Positions 30,138 to 39,384 are shown, numbered from the stretch's first letter. The stretch: DNA of 64,000 nt from Oscillatoria sp. SIO1A7 (GCA_010672965.1 JAAHFN010000028.1:55192-119191); one strand, 5' to 3'. Numbers and translations are program-made. Notes: generated from the sequence alone by a model not told the origin.

Positions 30138-30809
30138 TTAAGCAAACTGCTGGCTCAAGGCCACCGGATTGTGGACTGTGATTTTTTTCTTGTGAATAGA
30201 GATCATTCCCTCCGATCGCAGCTCTCCTAGGAGGCGGGTCACGGTGACTCTAGTCGAGCCAATGGCTTCTGCGATCGCTTGATGAGACAGCTTCAAATCT
30301 ATAGTAATTCCATCGGCCTTGGGAGAGCCAAAATCTCGACAAAGAATCAATAAAAAGCTGACCAGACGCGAGCCCATATCTCGGTGTGCCAGGGTTTCGA
30401 TCATCATTTCCGTTTGCAAAATCCTCGAAGAGAGTCCCGTCAGCATCACCATTGACAGCTCGGGATCTTCTTTGAGCGCCCTCTGCACCCGTTCGATAGG
30501 CACCGAGAGCAACTCCACTGGGGTAAAAGCCACTGCATGATAAAACCGATCCGAGCGGTGTCCCGTAATCAGGGATAGCACTCCAAACACGCTATTCTCT
30601 CTAAGCAGAGCTACTGTTATTTCCTCCCCCGCCTCATATACTCTGGAAAGCTTCACCGCCCCCTTGATCAGAAAGTAAACCCTTTCGGCTGGGTCTCCTG
30701 GGAAAAATATTGTCTTCCCCCGCTCGAAATTCTCCAGCACCGGAGGAAACATCCCAGATTTCATCTGACGGAATACGGCTGCCAGAGGTTTATCTTGAGT
30801 CATTACCAT
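30138..30809 (-). CDS. ntcA: Global nitrogen regulator NtcA (CRP family)
   Basis: 223 residues from ATG at 30809 ([16 protein letters not shown], matching the usual NtcA start; a GTG two codons upstream is rejected). Residues about 20-130 are the cNMP-like effector domain that binds 2-oxoglutarate ([35 protein letters not shown]). The C-terminal helix-turn-helix reads [22 protein letters not shown]. NtcA activates nitrogen-assimilation genes under nitrogen shortage. A consensus NtcA site at 30948-30961 indicates autoregulation. The gene is preceded by gene-free DNA and separated from DUF3084 by G-rich repeats. Confidence 0.97.
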   Translation of the reverse strand: MVMTQDKPLAAVFRQMKSGMFPPVLENFERGKTIFFPGDPAERVYFLIKGAVKLSRVYEAGEEITVALLRENSVFGVLSLITGHRSDRFYHAVAFTPVELLSVPIERVQRALKEDPELSMVMLTGLSSRILQTEMMIETLAHRDMGSRLVSFLLILCRDFGSPKADGITIDLKLSHQAIAEAIGSTRVTVTRLLGELRSEGMISIHKKKITVHNPVALSQQFA

Positions 30810-30947
30810 ATCCACATTGTTCCCTAGAATTTCTTTTATAGCTTTTTGTCACAACCGGCCGCTGCTCTATAACTAATAACTAACTTGTTTAATATTAAAC
30901 AGGGCCTTTATATTTAAAAAAATTTAACCCTATATTAAACGTTTTTT

Positions 30948-30961
30948 GTATTTTCGCATAC
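30948..30961 (-). promoter_or_regulatory. NtcA box upstream of ntcA
   Basis: GTATTTTCGCATAC is an exact GTA-N8-TAC palindrome about 140 nt upstream of the ntcA start. On the minus strand a TAAATT -10-like hexamer follows about 21 nt after the box, the spacing of NtcA-activated class II promoters. Confidence 0.8.
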
Positions 30962-31019
30962 AGAAGCACCCAGGGGCGCTAAGTTTGGGGACTGTGGGGA
31001 GAGGGGGAGGTGTGGGGAG

Positions 31020-31200
31020 TGTGGGGAGACAATTTTATTTAATTTCCCAATCTTCCTAATCTTTCCAATCTTCCCAATCTTTCCAATCTTCCCAATCTTT
31101 CCAATCCTCCCCACACTCCCCACCTTCCCACAGTCCCCACCCTTCCCCCTCTCCCCACCCTTCCCACAGTCCCCACCCTTCCCACACCCCCCACCCCCCA
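31020..31200. repeat. CTTCCCAATCTTTCCAAT / CCCCACCCTTCCC arrays
   Basis: Pyrimidine-rich tandem units (AATCTTTCC/AATCTTCCC, then TCCCCACCCTTCCC) between divergent ntcA and fabI. The frame across it translates as GKIGKIGKIG and is not considered a gene. Confidence 0.8.
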
Positions 31201-31295
31201 CACTCGGATCCCTTAAGAAGTAGCATAATCTAGGTTGCTTTGGGACTAAACTCCCGATCGCATTAACGCAAATCAATTAGTTAGGACAAACTCCC

Positions 31296-32075
31296 GTGCT
31301 AGATTTAACAGGAAAAAACGCCTTAGTGACAGGAATCGCCAACAACCGCTCCATAGCCTGGGGCATTGCCCAACAGTTGCACAAAGCTGGCGCTAATCTA
31401 GGCGTAACCTACCTGCCCGACGAAAAAGGACGTTTCGAGAAAAAAGTAAGGGACCTCGTAGAAGAACCCCTCAAGCCCAGTCTCTTCCTGCCCTGCGACG
31501 TCCAAGATGATGCTCAGATACAATCCACCTTCGAGTCAGTTCGCGAAAAGTGGGGCAAACTAGATATTCTAATCCACTGTCTGGCTTTTGCCGATAAGGA
31601 CGGGCTCTCCGGGGATTTTAGTGGTGCCCCGCGCTCCACCTTCTCGAAGTCCTTAGATATTAGCGCTTATTCTTTAGTGGCTATGAGTGCTGCGGCTAAA
31701 CCCTTGATGACCGAAGGGGGCAGCATTGTCACCCTCACCTACTTGGGCGGGGTTCGGGTAATTCCCAATTACAACGTCATGGGAGTTGCTAAAGCTGCCC
31801 TAGAAATGAATGTCCGCTATCTAGCCTCCGAACTCGGTCCGCTCAATATTCGGGTCAATGGCATTTCGGCTGGACCTATTCGTACCCTCGCTTCCTCTGC
31901 AGTGGGCGGCATCCTGGATATGATACATCACGTTGAAAAAATTGCTCCTATGCAGCGAACTGTGACCCAACTAGAAGTAGGCAATACCGCTGCCTTCCTC
32001 TGTAGCGATTTGGCAAGCGGCATTACAGGTCAGATTCTTTATGTAGATTCTGGTTATTCGATTATGGGAATGTAA
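31296..32075 (+). CDS. fabI: Enoyl-ACP reductase (NADH), FabI
   Basis: 259 residues from GTG at 31296 (MLDLTGKNALVTGIANNRSIAWGIAQ, the usual FabI start). It catalyses the last reduction step of fatty-acid elongation in the cytoplasm. Rossmann motif TGIANNRSIAWG and the SDR-type active-site region with YNVMGVAKAALE (the Y-x6-K dyad, here Y in PNYNVMGVAK) are present, as is NGISAGPIRTLA, the substrate-binding loop. Length is normal. Both neighbours lie on the opposite strand; a heptanucleotide inverted array follows the stop. Confidence 0.95.
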   Translation: MLDLTGKNALVTGIANNRSIAWGIAQQLHKAGANLGVTYLPDEKGRFEKKVRDLVEEPLKPSLFLPCDVQDDAQIQSTFESVREKWGKLDILIHCLAFADKDGLSGDFSGAPRSTFSKSLDISAYSLVAMSAAAKPLMTEGGSIVTLTYLGGVRVIPNYNVMGVAKAALEMNVRYLASELGPLNIRVNGISAGPIRTLASSAVGGILDMIHHVEKIAPMQRTVTQLEVGNTAAFLCSDLASGITGQILYVDSGYSIMGM

Positions 32076-32107
32076 ATTTAGGATTGGGAATGGGGCATTG
32101 GGCAATA

Positions 32108-32192
32108 ACTAGGGTGTGGGGTGTGGGGTGTGGGGTGTAGGGAAAAGAAATAAATACCCCTACACCCTACACCCTACACCCCACACCCTAAA
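32108..32192. repeat. Inverted heptanucleotide array between convergent genes
   Basis: GGGTGTGGGGTGTGGGGTGT (and further units) to about 32141, then AAAAGAAATAAATA, then the complementary CCCTACACCCTACACC array to 32192. The arms can form a stem of about 30 bp between fabI and ppgK stops; possibly a bidirectional terminator. Confidence 0.7.
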
Positions 32193-32263
32193 TAAGGGCA
32201 TCCTTGTCCCCTTGTCTCCCATTCGCAATGCGAACATGCCCAATGCCCAATGCCCTAGAATTT

Positions 32264-32977
32264 TTAATCCCGCCACAAGGCAATGCCACCTAGTAAGCCC
32301 GTGACATTGGGGACGGTTTTGACATTATCGGGTAAATCTAGGGTTATCTTTTTGGCTTCGCCGCCGCCGATGTAAATGCGATCGCAGTTAAATAAGTTCT
32401 GCAGGTTGCGGATAGCTTTGGCCAAGCGCTTATTCCATGTTTTCTGTCCCACCTCATCCAAAGCATCGCGGCCTAGCTGCTCTTCGTAGGTTTCTCCCTT
32501 GCGAAAGGGATGGTGTCCTCCTTCTAGATTGGGAACGAGTTTGCCATCGATAAATAGAGCCGTGCCAAATCCCGTGCCCAAAGTGATAACCAGTTCGACT
32601 CCTTCCCCAGAAATCGCGCCTAAGCCTTGTACGTCCGCATCGTTGCAGACTCGCACCGGAGAGCCCAAGCGTTCCGATAGTTTGCTGGCTAGGTCAAATT
32701 CTGCCCAATCTGGATGTAGGTTCACTGCAGTGTAAATAACGCCTTTGCGCGTGACTCCCGGGAAGCCCACGGAGACGCGATGAAAGCCTTTTTGTTGGGA
32801 AGCTAAGGTAGCGATCGCTTCTAGCACCGGTTCTGGCTGAGCCGGTTTCGGCGTTGACACCCGCTTGCGCTCCGTCACCGGCTCCCCCGCTTCATTCAAA
32901 ACAATAGTCTTAATACCGCTACCGCCAATATCAACCGCTAAGGTCAGGATAGATTTATCTGCTTCAGCTTCAGTCAT
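32264..32977 (-). CDS. ppgK: Polyphosphate glucokinase (ROK family)
   Basis: 237 residues from ATG at 32977. The start LTLAVDIGGSGIKTIVL is the ROK phosphate-binding motif. SVGFPGVTRKGVI, CNDADVQGLGAI (catalytic Asp) and LGTGFGTALFIDGKL follow, as in PpgK-type enzymes that phosphorylate glucose with polyphosphate and/or ATP. Length (about 235-250) agrees with that subfamily, which is shorter than ROK repressors. The HEFHP-like zinc motif of other ROK kinases is replaced by NLEGGHHPFRKGE. It converges on fabI. Confidence 0.88.
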   Translation of the reverse strand: MTEAEADKSILTLAVDIGGSGIKTIVLNEAGEPVTERKRVSTPKPAQPEPVLEAIATLASQQKGFHRVSVGFPGVTRKGVIYTAVNLHPDWAEFDLASKLSERLGSPVRVCNDADVQGLGAISGEGVELVITLGTGFGTALFIDGKLVPNLEGGHHPFRKGETYEEQLGRDALDEVGQKTWNKRLAKAIRNLQNLFNCDRIYIGGGEAKKITLDLPDNVKTVPNVTGLLGGIALWRD

Positions 32978-33203
32978 AATTAGAGTCTATTTAGAACTTG
33001 GGCATTGGGAATTGGGCATGTTCGCATTGGAAATTGGGAATCGGGAATTGGGAAGAGCGGAATTGGCAGAGAGAAACCAAAAAGGTTTGGGGAGTGGAGT
33101 GTAGGGAATTCTCCCATTCCTCCCACCCCTTCCACCCTTCCCACACTCCCGCTACTATTCCCAATGCCCAATGCCCAATTCCCCATGCCCAATTCCCAAT
33201 TCC

Positions 33204-34514
33204 CTACATAGTTAAAGATTGAGCATTGGTTTCAATTAACTTGGCTAAATCTTGTAGGAAAGCAGCGGCATTGGCACCGTAAATAATCCGGTGGTCGCAG
33301 GTCATATTAACTTGCATTTGCCGTCGCATTGCCATAGTGCCTTCTTCAAGAACTACCACTTGCGGGCGGGAAGCACCGATCGCCAGAATTGCCCCTTGAC
33401 CCGGTGGCAAGATAGCATCAAAACGATCTACACCAAACATCCCTAAATTAGACAGCATGAAAGTACCGCTGCTGTACTCTTCCGGTTGCAATTGCTTGGC
33501 TCTGGCTCGCTCGACCAAATCTTTCCAAGTGCGAGAGAGAGAATAGATATCCATCCGATCTGCCCCTTGCAAAACTGGAGTAATTAGGCCGCCATCGGGC
33601 ATGGCCACTGCAACCGCAACATTAATGCCAGCATGGTACTGGATGCCAGCATCGGTGTAACTCGCATTTAACAGGGGATGTTTTTGCAAAGTAACGGCGA
33701 CTGCTTTGGCGAGCAGAGCCGTCATAGTCACCCCTTTAGACTTAATCTGTTTGTACAGCTTATCCAGATTATCCGTGGTAATAGTGTAGCCGACGCGATA
33801 TGCAGGTATCTGCAAGCTGGCTACCATATTCCGCACCACTGCATTTTGCAGGGTGGATAGAGGCACCACCTCCCCAAGGGGTACGCCAGCTGCAGGAGCA
33901 ATAGGTGCTGGTGCTGGTGCTGGGGCAACTGCGGGAATTGGCGCTGCTGGGGCTGGGGCAACTGCGGGAATTGGCGCTACTGCTGGTTGCTTTCCTGTTG
34001 CAGCTTGTACGTCTTCTGCCACAATGCGCCCGTGAGGTCCGCTTCCCCGTAGGGTATTTAAATCGACCTTGAGTTCCTTGGCTAACTTGCGGGCGCGGGG
34101 AGAGGCGACAATCCGGCCATTGCTGCGACTGATGGTTTCTGGAGTTGCCTCCGGTGCGGCAGACTCCTGTGCTACTGGGGCAGGGCTGGTGCTGCCAGAC
34201 GATGGCTCGCTGCTGCTGGCCGAGGCTGTCTGGGAAATGCTGGCTGCTTTTTGCTTGGCCGTCTCGACTTCCGCTTCGGTTTCGGCGATAAATGCGATCG
34301 CCTGACCTACAGGCGCTGTTTCTCCAGCGGAAGAGACAATTACCGCCAAATAGCCGGCATAAAAGGACTCTACGTCCATATCCGCTTTGTCCGACTCTAC
34401 CACCACTACGGTTTCCCCTTTCTCCACCTTGTCCCCTGGCGATTTTTCCCAGGAAACAATTTTCCCTTCGGTCATCGTGGAGCTAAGGGCTGGCATAAAT
34501 ACTTCGTGAATCAT
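33204..34514 (-). CDS. pdhC: Dihydrolipoamide acetyltransferase, E2 of pyruvate dehydrogenase
   Basis: 436 residues from ATG at 34514 (MIHEVFMPALSSTMTEGKIVSWEK); the longer open frame upstream translates repeats. Residues 1-75 are a lipoyl domain with the lipoylated Lys in ESDKADMDV. Residues about 125-165 are the peripheral subunit-binding domain (VASPRARKLAKELKVDLNTLRGSGPHGRIVAEDV), followed by an Ala/Pro linker of PAVAPAPA repeats. The catalytic acyltransferase core ends with CDHRIIYGANAAAFLQDL, where the active-site His is in DHR-x3-G. It transfers acetyl groups to CoA. No other PDH subunit is nearby, as is usual in cyanobacteria. Confidence 0.93.
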   Translation of the reverse strand: MIHEVFMPALSSTMTEGKIVSWEKSPGDKVEKGETVVVVESDKADMDVESFYAGYLAVIVSSAGETAPVGQAIAFIAETEAEVETAKQKAASISQTASASSSEPSSGSTSPAPVAQESAAPEATPETISRSNGRIVASPRARKLAKELKVDLNTLRGSGPHGRIVAEDVQAATGKQPAVAPIPAVAPAPAAPIPAVAPAPAPAPIAPAAGVPLGEVVPLSTLQNAVVRNMVASLQIPAYRVGYTITTDNLDKLYKQIKSKGVTMTALLAKAVAVTLQKHPLLNASYTDAGIQYHAGINVAVAVAMPDGGLITPVLQGADRMDIYSLSRTWKDLVERARAKQLQPEEYSSGTFMLSNLGMFGVDRFDAILPPGQGAILAIGASRPQVVVLEEGTMAMRRQMQVNMTCDHRIIYGANAAAFLQDLAKLIETNAQSLTM

Positions 34515-35018
34515 GGAGCAGTTTCCGATTCGAGGCTCTTTAACAATGAGGCAAAAGGCATTGTATCGCGATGGCGAGCATTTATTTTGGGAATTGGGAA
34601 TGGGAATTGGGGAATTGGGAATGGGGAATTGGGAATGGGGGGCATTGGGCATTGGGCATTGGGCATCGAGCATTGGGACCCTACGCCCCGGAGGGCGGGC
34701 TGCGCCTACGACTTCGCTCAGGCTATGGGGACCGGGTGAATTGGAAACATGGGGACCGAGGGAAAAGTCAAAAGTCTCAAGGTAATAAGTCATGCATTGA
34801 AGAAACACTTCCTGACTTCACCCGTTCGCGGGGCGCGTAGCCTGCCCAAAGAGGGCTTTTCGCGTGCGCTTCGCGCAATCGCCTATTCACTGTTGACCTT
34901 TGACTTTTGACTTTTGACTTTTGACTTTTGACTTTGACTTTTGACTTTTGACTTTTGACTTTTGACTTTTGACTTTTGACTTCCAATGCCCCATGCCCCA
35001 TGCCCCATGCCCTATTTT
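34515..35018. repeat. G-rich and TTTTGACTTTTGAC arrays
   Basis: 34588-34670 holds GGGAATTGGGAATGGG and GGGCATTGGGCATT units. 34897-34981 holds about eight copies of GACTTTTGACTTTT. A CATGCCCCATGCCCC array ends at 35010. No gene seen. Confidence 0.85.
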
Positions 35019-35468
35019 TTATAAATCTCCCCGAATTTCCTCGACGATGCCATCGCGCAGGAGGACTTCCACCTGCATTTTCTCGATTAAGTTATCGCCT
35101 CTCTCCAGACTAAAGAAACTATCTATTTGACCCGTACTGACTTCCGTTTCCATTTCCAGAGTCTGAACCTGTTGTAATTGTTGCAAAATTTGATTCTTAC
35201 GATCTAGCTGCTCTCGTTGCTTTTGATTGAGCTGGCCTTGAATATTTTCAACCTGACTGTTCACATCAGAATTAGGGTTTAGGCTGCCTTGCTTTTGAAT
35301 TTCCCCAATCATGCGCTGAGCTTGCATTTCAAGCTGCTGCATTTGAGCATCAATTTGGTTTATCTGCACTTGTAGTTGTTGCTGTACTTCTTCCTTCCAG
35401 CGAGGAGTAACGACAGATTTTATCGTGACGTTGCGCTTCAGGACTAGCTGTGATTTCGAGACATCCAT
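35019..35468 (-). CDS. YlqD family protein
   Basis: 149 residues from ATG at 35468. The N-terminus MDVSKSQLVLKRNVTIKSVVTPRWKEEVQQQL, the Gln-rich coiled coil (QINQIDAQMQQLEMQAQRM) and the C-terminal beta segment (EKMQVEVLLRDGIVEEIRGD) match cyanobacterial YlqD (PF11068). Function is unknown; in cyanobacteria it is a single-copy conserved gene. It follows aas on the same strand with a 106-nt gap that could allow co-transcription. Confidence 0.85.
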   Translation of the reverse strand: MDVSKSQLVLKRNVTIKSVVTPRWKEEVQQQLQVQINQIDAQMQQLEMQAQRMIGEIQKQGSLNPNSDVNSQVENIQGQLNQKQREQLDRKNQILQQLQQVQTLEMETEVSTGQIDSFFSLERGDNLIEKMQVEVLLRDGIVEEIRGDL

Positions 35469-35574
35469 ATATATATTTTCCCTAAGAGCGAGCTATGAAA
35501 GACGGCAAAATCGAGAAGATTGCTTTCCCGGAAAAGCTGCGAGCCGGAAAAGGCGACGAAACTGGCGCGCACCG

Positions 35575-37581
35575 TCAAGCAAACATTTCCTCAATTAGAT
35601 TGCGGTAGCGTTCCGCGACAGTAGGACGCTTAATCTTTAGAGTTTGAGTCATCGTGCCGCTCTCAATCGAAAACGGCTCTTGGATTAAGCGAAACGCGCC
35701 AATGCGATCGTCAGGTCGATATCCGGGACGGTTTTTGACTTCCCGATTTAGTTCTTCGCGGATTAAATCCTGCACTATCTTACTCTCTAGGTCGATAAGC
35801 TGCCCAGAAGTAGGTGCTATATACCCTCTAGATGACCCTTCCTCGCTATTGGCCCACTTCTCCAGGGCATCGAGATTGGGGACAATTAAAGCGCCTAAGA
35901 ATTTGCAATCTTGACCCACAAGCACGATCTGGTCGATATAAGGGCTGCGGGCGCAGGCATCTTCAATAGGCAGGGGCTCTATGTTTTCCCCATTGGTCAG
36001 CACGATGGTATCTTTGGCTCGCCCGGTTAAGACTAAATCGTTGTTGTCGGTCAGCAAACCCAGGTCTCCGGTGTTAAACCATCCTTCGGGGTCAATAGCC
36101 TTTGCCGTTGCTTCGGGGTTTTGGTAATAGCCCTGCATTATCTGAGGACCTCGTGCTAGAACTAAACCCCTTTCCCCCGGTGGTAGGGTCTGACGGGTTG
36201 TCGGGTCAACAATCCGAATTTCTGTGCCGGGAATGGGTTGACCCGCCGAGCCTCGTAAATTATTCCAGAAGCGACGCGCCGTTAGCACTGGAGATGTTTC
36301 GGTGAGACCGTAGCCTACGAGGGCCTCCAAACCGACTATTTCAAAGAAGTTTTCCAAGTGCATGGCTAGAGAGCCGCCGCCACTGATTGTATATTTGAGT
36401 TCGCCGCCGGTTGCCTCGCGTACTTTTTTATAAACCAGAATGTCTGCGATCGCCTGAATTGGCCGCAAGGCCGCGACTGTCAGCGCCGCCGAGAGCTTTT
36501 CTAAAAAGGAAGGCTTTTCCATAGATAAGTGCAATCCTTCCAGAGTGCGACGGGCTTCTATATAAGTTCGACCGATCGCCAGAAATCGCCTAACCAATCG
36601 CTGTTTGCTCTCTGGCTGCTGGCGAAACTGTTTTTGAACTCCTTCATAGATGGATTCCCAGAGTCGGGGGACGGCAAAGACGTACAGGGGTTTAAATTCT
36701 TTGAAGTCTTGCTTGATGTAGCGAATGTTGGAGTAGATCTGGGTGCAACCTCGGGAAAGGAAAAAATATTCCCCGGTGCGCCCGAAGGTATGCCAGGTAG
36801 GCAGGATGCTGAGGATGGAATCGCCCTGCTGTGGCTGAATTACAGCACCAATAGTCTGGAGTTGGTGCAGCAAGTTGCCATGAGAGAGCATAACCCCTTT
36901 GGGTCTCCCAGTCGTACCCGAGGTGTATAGCAGAGTAGCCAGGGTTTCGCGGTTGTAGCTGACGGGTTGCAAAGAATGCGATCGCCCCCTCTCCATTAGC
37001 TCCTTGTAAGATACTAGGGGCACCGGGAAACTGTCCTCCATATCCTCTATATCCGATCGCGATTCTTCATCGGATAGCAAGACAACCCATTGAATCGGCA
37101 GGTCATCGAGTTTGGGACGCAGTTTTTTGGCTAAGGCGAGATTCTGTACCACCAGACCAATGCTGCCGCTGTTTTCCAGAATATATAGGAGTTCCTCTGG
37201 GTCCGCATCGGCACCGCGCACCACATTGGCAGCCCCAGCGACGATGGTGCCTTGGTCGGCAATCATCCATCGAGGACTGTCGTTGGCGAATAAGGCAATG
37301 CGAGCTGGCAGTCCTTCGGCTATTGGCGGCAGCCCTAATGCCTGCACCCCAGCCGCAAATTGTTGGACGCGATCGGCTAGCTCGCTGTAGGAAAGTTCTA
37401 CAACTGGTTTGGCATGGGGGTCTTTTAGGGCGATAGTCTCGCCAAATCGCTCTCGAATTAGAGGCCAAATTTCCGGCAGAGATTGTATTGCCGAGTAATC
37501 CGGCTGCTTCGCTAAGTAAGCCCTTTCGCGATCGCTCGCCAAGAATGTAACTGATGGGGCCGATGGGCTTTCTATAACCAT
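35575..37581 (-). CDS. aas: Long-chain acyl-ACP synthetase / acyl-CoA ligase
   Basis: 668 residues from ATG at 37581. The AMP-binding motif LLYTSGTTGRPKGVMLSHGN lies at about 216-235, GYGLTETSPVL at about 430, and the A8 region NTGDLG...LTGRAKDTIVLTNGENIEP at about 520-545. The C-terminal segment IKRPTVAERYRNLIEEMF is typical of cyanobacterial Aas (Slr1609-like), which activates free fatty acids released from membranes for recycling. The acyl-ACP versus acyl-CoA preference cannot be read from sequence but cyanobacteria normally have one such enzyme of the ACP type. A large inverted repeat lies just upstream. Confidence 0.92.
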   Translation of the reverse strand: MVIESPSAPSVTFLASDRERAYLAKQPDYSAIQSLPEIWPLIRERFGETIALKDPHAKPVVELSYSELADRVQQFAAGVQALGLPPIAEGLPARIALFANDSPRWMIADQGTIVAGAANVVRGADADPEELLYILENSGSIGLVVQNLALAKKLRPKLDDLPIQWVVLLSDEESRSDIEDMEDSFPVPLVSYKELMERGRSHSLQPVSYNRETLATLLYTSGTTGRPKGVMLSHGNLLHQLQTIGAVIQPQQGDSILSILPTWHTFGRTGEYFFLSRGCTQIYSNIRYIKQDFKEFKPLYVFAVPRLWESIYEGVQKQFRQQPESKQRLVRRFLAIGRTYIEARRTLEGLHLSMEKPSFLEKLSAALTVAALRPIQAIADILVYKKVREATGGELKYTISGGGSLAMHLENFFEIVGLEALVGYGLTETSPVLTARRFWNNLRGSAGQPIPGTEIRIVDPTTRQTLPPGERGLVLARGPQIMQGYYQNPEATAKAIDPEGWFNTGDLGLLTDNNDLVLTGRAKDTIVLTNGENIEPLPIEDACARSPYIDQIVLVGQDCKFLGALIVPNLDALEKWANSEEGSSRGYIAPTSGQLIDLESKIVQDLIREELNREVKNRPGYRPDDRIGAFRLIQEPFSIESGTMTQTLKIKRPTVAERYRNLIEEMFA

Positions 37582-37692
37582 AATGTTATTTTTTTACGGA
37601 ATGGATGCCTTGATTATCTTGATTACAGGCTCACCCTAACCCAAATAAAAAGCCCCACGCAAGCCAACTGGAGGACCAAAAAATGAAATAAT

Positions 37693-37810
37693 GGTATAGC
37701 AGTAAGCGGTCAGCGGTCAGCTTGCTGCTATACCCCTGCGCATGCCCCTGCGCATACCCCTACTAACGGCATAAGCTGACCGCTGACCGCTTACTGCTTA
37801 CCGCTATACC
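37693..37810. repeat. Large inverted repeat GGTATAGCAGTAAGCGGTCA
   Basis: Left arm GGTATAGCAGTAAGCGGTCA with GCGGTCAGC following, right arm ending CTTACTGCTTACCGCTATACC, separated by about 45 nt with CCCCTGCGCATA direct repeats. It lies between the DUF1822 gene stop and the aas start on the same strand. Confidence 0.7.
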
Positions 37811-37851
37811 TTAGCTTATCTCCCTTTTTTCAGCAACTCCTATTTTACGAT

Positions 37852-38964
37852 TTAAAATATAAAATATTCAGTAACGCTGGCATAGTCCAACAGCAGCTTG
37901 ACGCTAAAGCTTTCTCCGGTTTCCGCGCAGCATCGCAGTTGAATATAATCGTCGGCTTCTCCTGCCGTCGCCTTTAGGAAAACTTTGTCCTCTACATCCA
38001 AGACGAGCATCTGCAAGCCCGGGAGAACATACCTTTCGCCTTTGGAGGGATAGACCTGGAGCAATATATCTCGTTCTTGTTTGGATTCGGAACTGAGATT
38101 GATGACCATAGGAATGGGCTCGCTCGTCTGGGAACACTGAAGCTCGAACAGCTTTATGCAACTGGCGATCGCTTTAAAATCATTTATTTCAATTTCCCCA
38201 GCTCGAACGGCACTGCTAAACCTGTAGGCTCCAGGGTCGCCTTCGAGATTCTTCAGGAAATACTTAACCGTCTGCCAACCTCCTGCAAATAAATCCCCTG
38301 CCTCTTGCACCCATTCGCTCAAGTTGACAATCTCCTTTTCTCGCCACACATCTAGAACCGGCACCCCCAGCAATTCCTCCAGCTCCCCGATCGCCTGCAA
38401 CTGTTCCAGCCAGTCCGCGCCCTTCTCAGTCGTATTCAAGACAATCTCGATACTCCCCTTCCTAATGCTATCTATTTCAGATTGTTCGCTACCGGGAGCT
38501 TGTCTGAGAATTGCTTGTATTACTTCAGATTGTTCCTTGCTCAGATTCTTCAAATCGAGCTTTAGGGTTATTTGTACGTTGTTAGGTTTTGGTTCTTTGG
38601 GTGGCTGCATATTGGATTTTTTATAGTTTAATTTCTCTAGCTCGCTCGCAACCTTTGCAGAGCTTATCTTGACCTGCTTCCCCGTTCGCTCCTCTATCAA
38701 AGTTTCAACATATCGATATAGACCCTTAGTTAGGTTTACTGTAAAACCCCTGGGTTTTACCCCCATAATTTTAGCTAAGTCGCAGGGCGGGTAGGAACAA
38801 AGTAAGCCGCAGAGGCCGTCAAGCTCTCTTGAGGATAGCTGGACTTTATACTTAGAATTGCACCACTTTCGCTTCGCTTGGACCAAATCCGCAGTCAGCC
38901 TGGACATTTCCCAGTTTTCCTCGGCTTCCTGGATTAAGTCCTGAATATTTTTTGTATTGCCCAT
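37852..38964 (-). CDS. DUF1822 protein with N-terminal HTH-like domain
   Basis: 370 residues from ATG at 38964. Residues about 15-95 (LTADLVQAKRKWCNSK...LSSRELDGLCGLLCSYPPCDLAKIMGVKPRGFTVNLTKGLYRYVETLI) match the N-terminal domain found on cyanobacterial NB-ARC and vMAP-type proteins; the same domain begins the NB-ARC gene at 43553. A middle region (KGSIEIVLNTTEKGADWLEQL) resembles an effector-associated domain. The C-terminal 120 residues (RDILLQVYPSKGERYVLPGLQMLVLD...GESFSVKLLLDYASVTEYF) are DUF1822. The protein probably belongs to the STAND/CHAT signalling network; its biochemical role is unknown. Confidence 0.78.
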   Translation of the reverse strand: MGNTKNIQDLIQEAEENWEMSRLTADLVQAKRKWCNSKYKVQLSSRELDGLCGLLCSYPPCDLAKIMGVKPRGFTVNLTKGLYRYVETLIEERTGKQVKISSAKVASELEKLNYKKSNMQPPKEPKPNNVQITLKLDLKNLSKEQSEVIQAILRQAPGSEQSEIDSIRKGSIEIVLNTTEKGADWLEQLQAIGELEELLGVPVLDVWREKEIVNLSEWVQEAGDLFAGGWQTVKYFLKNLEGDPGAYRFSSAVRAGEIEINDFKAIASCIKLFELQCSQTSEPIPMVINLSSESKQERDILLQVYPSKGERYVLPGLQMLVLDVEDKVFLKATAGEADDYIQLRCCAETGESFSVKLLLDYASVTEYFIF

Positions 38965-39108
38965 TTTTGCGAGGATCTCAAAACTTGCTAACGCCTGTTA
39001 CGAATTTTGCTAACTTTAACGGCTTTTTCTATAACTGCTGCTAGTAGAATATTCCCAGTTGCTCTAGATAGGGTGGAATTGTCAGAAACAAGAAGGACTA
39101 AATCCATC

Positions 39109-39309
39109 ATGTCTAACCAATTAGATCGACTCATCACCGCTGCCGTCACTTTGTTTATGCTTCTGGCTACCAGCGGGGTTCGCAACATCTGGGAAGCCCC
39201 GGAGACCCGGATGCTACTCGCAGATTTTCTTCGCCAAGAGTCAATCCAGCCTCGCAGCACGGGCTGTCCCGGCGCAGATCCGGGCGCAGATCCGAAAAAG
39301 CATCCCTAG
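39109..39309 (+). CDS. Small hypothetical membrane-anchored protein
   Basis: 66 residues from ATG at 39109, with AGAAGGA 11 nt upstream. A hydrophobic helix (LITAAVTLFMLLATSGV) near the N-terminus is followed by a polar tail ending PGADPGADPKKHP. It is not a family I recognise. It lies divergent from the DUF1822 gene. A longer upstream start at 39007 is possible. The good ribosome site and clean membrane helix favour a real gene, but length makes this uncertain. Confidence 0.45.
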   Translation: MSNQLDRLITAAVTLFMLLATSGVRNIWEAPETRMLLADFLRQESIQPRSTGCPGADPGADPKKHP

Positions 39310-39384
39310 GCAAGCAGAAATTTAGAGAAGGTCTTGAGGGGTCAAGACTTTCTCTGCCTAGCGCGTTAAAGTTCAGCTAATTTA

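Noticed and set aside
30935..31276. 113-codon frame reading GKIGKIGKIG
   Set aside because: Translation of pyrimidine-rich tandem repeats in the ntcA-fabI intergenic region and overlaps the NtcA promoter.
33000..33200. Frames reading [12 protein letters not shown]
   Set aside because: Translations of intergenic GGGAATTGGG arrays without starts or domains.
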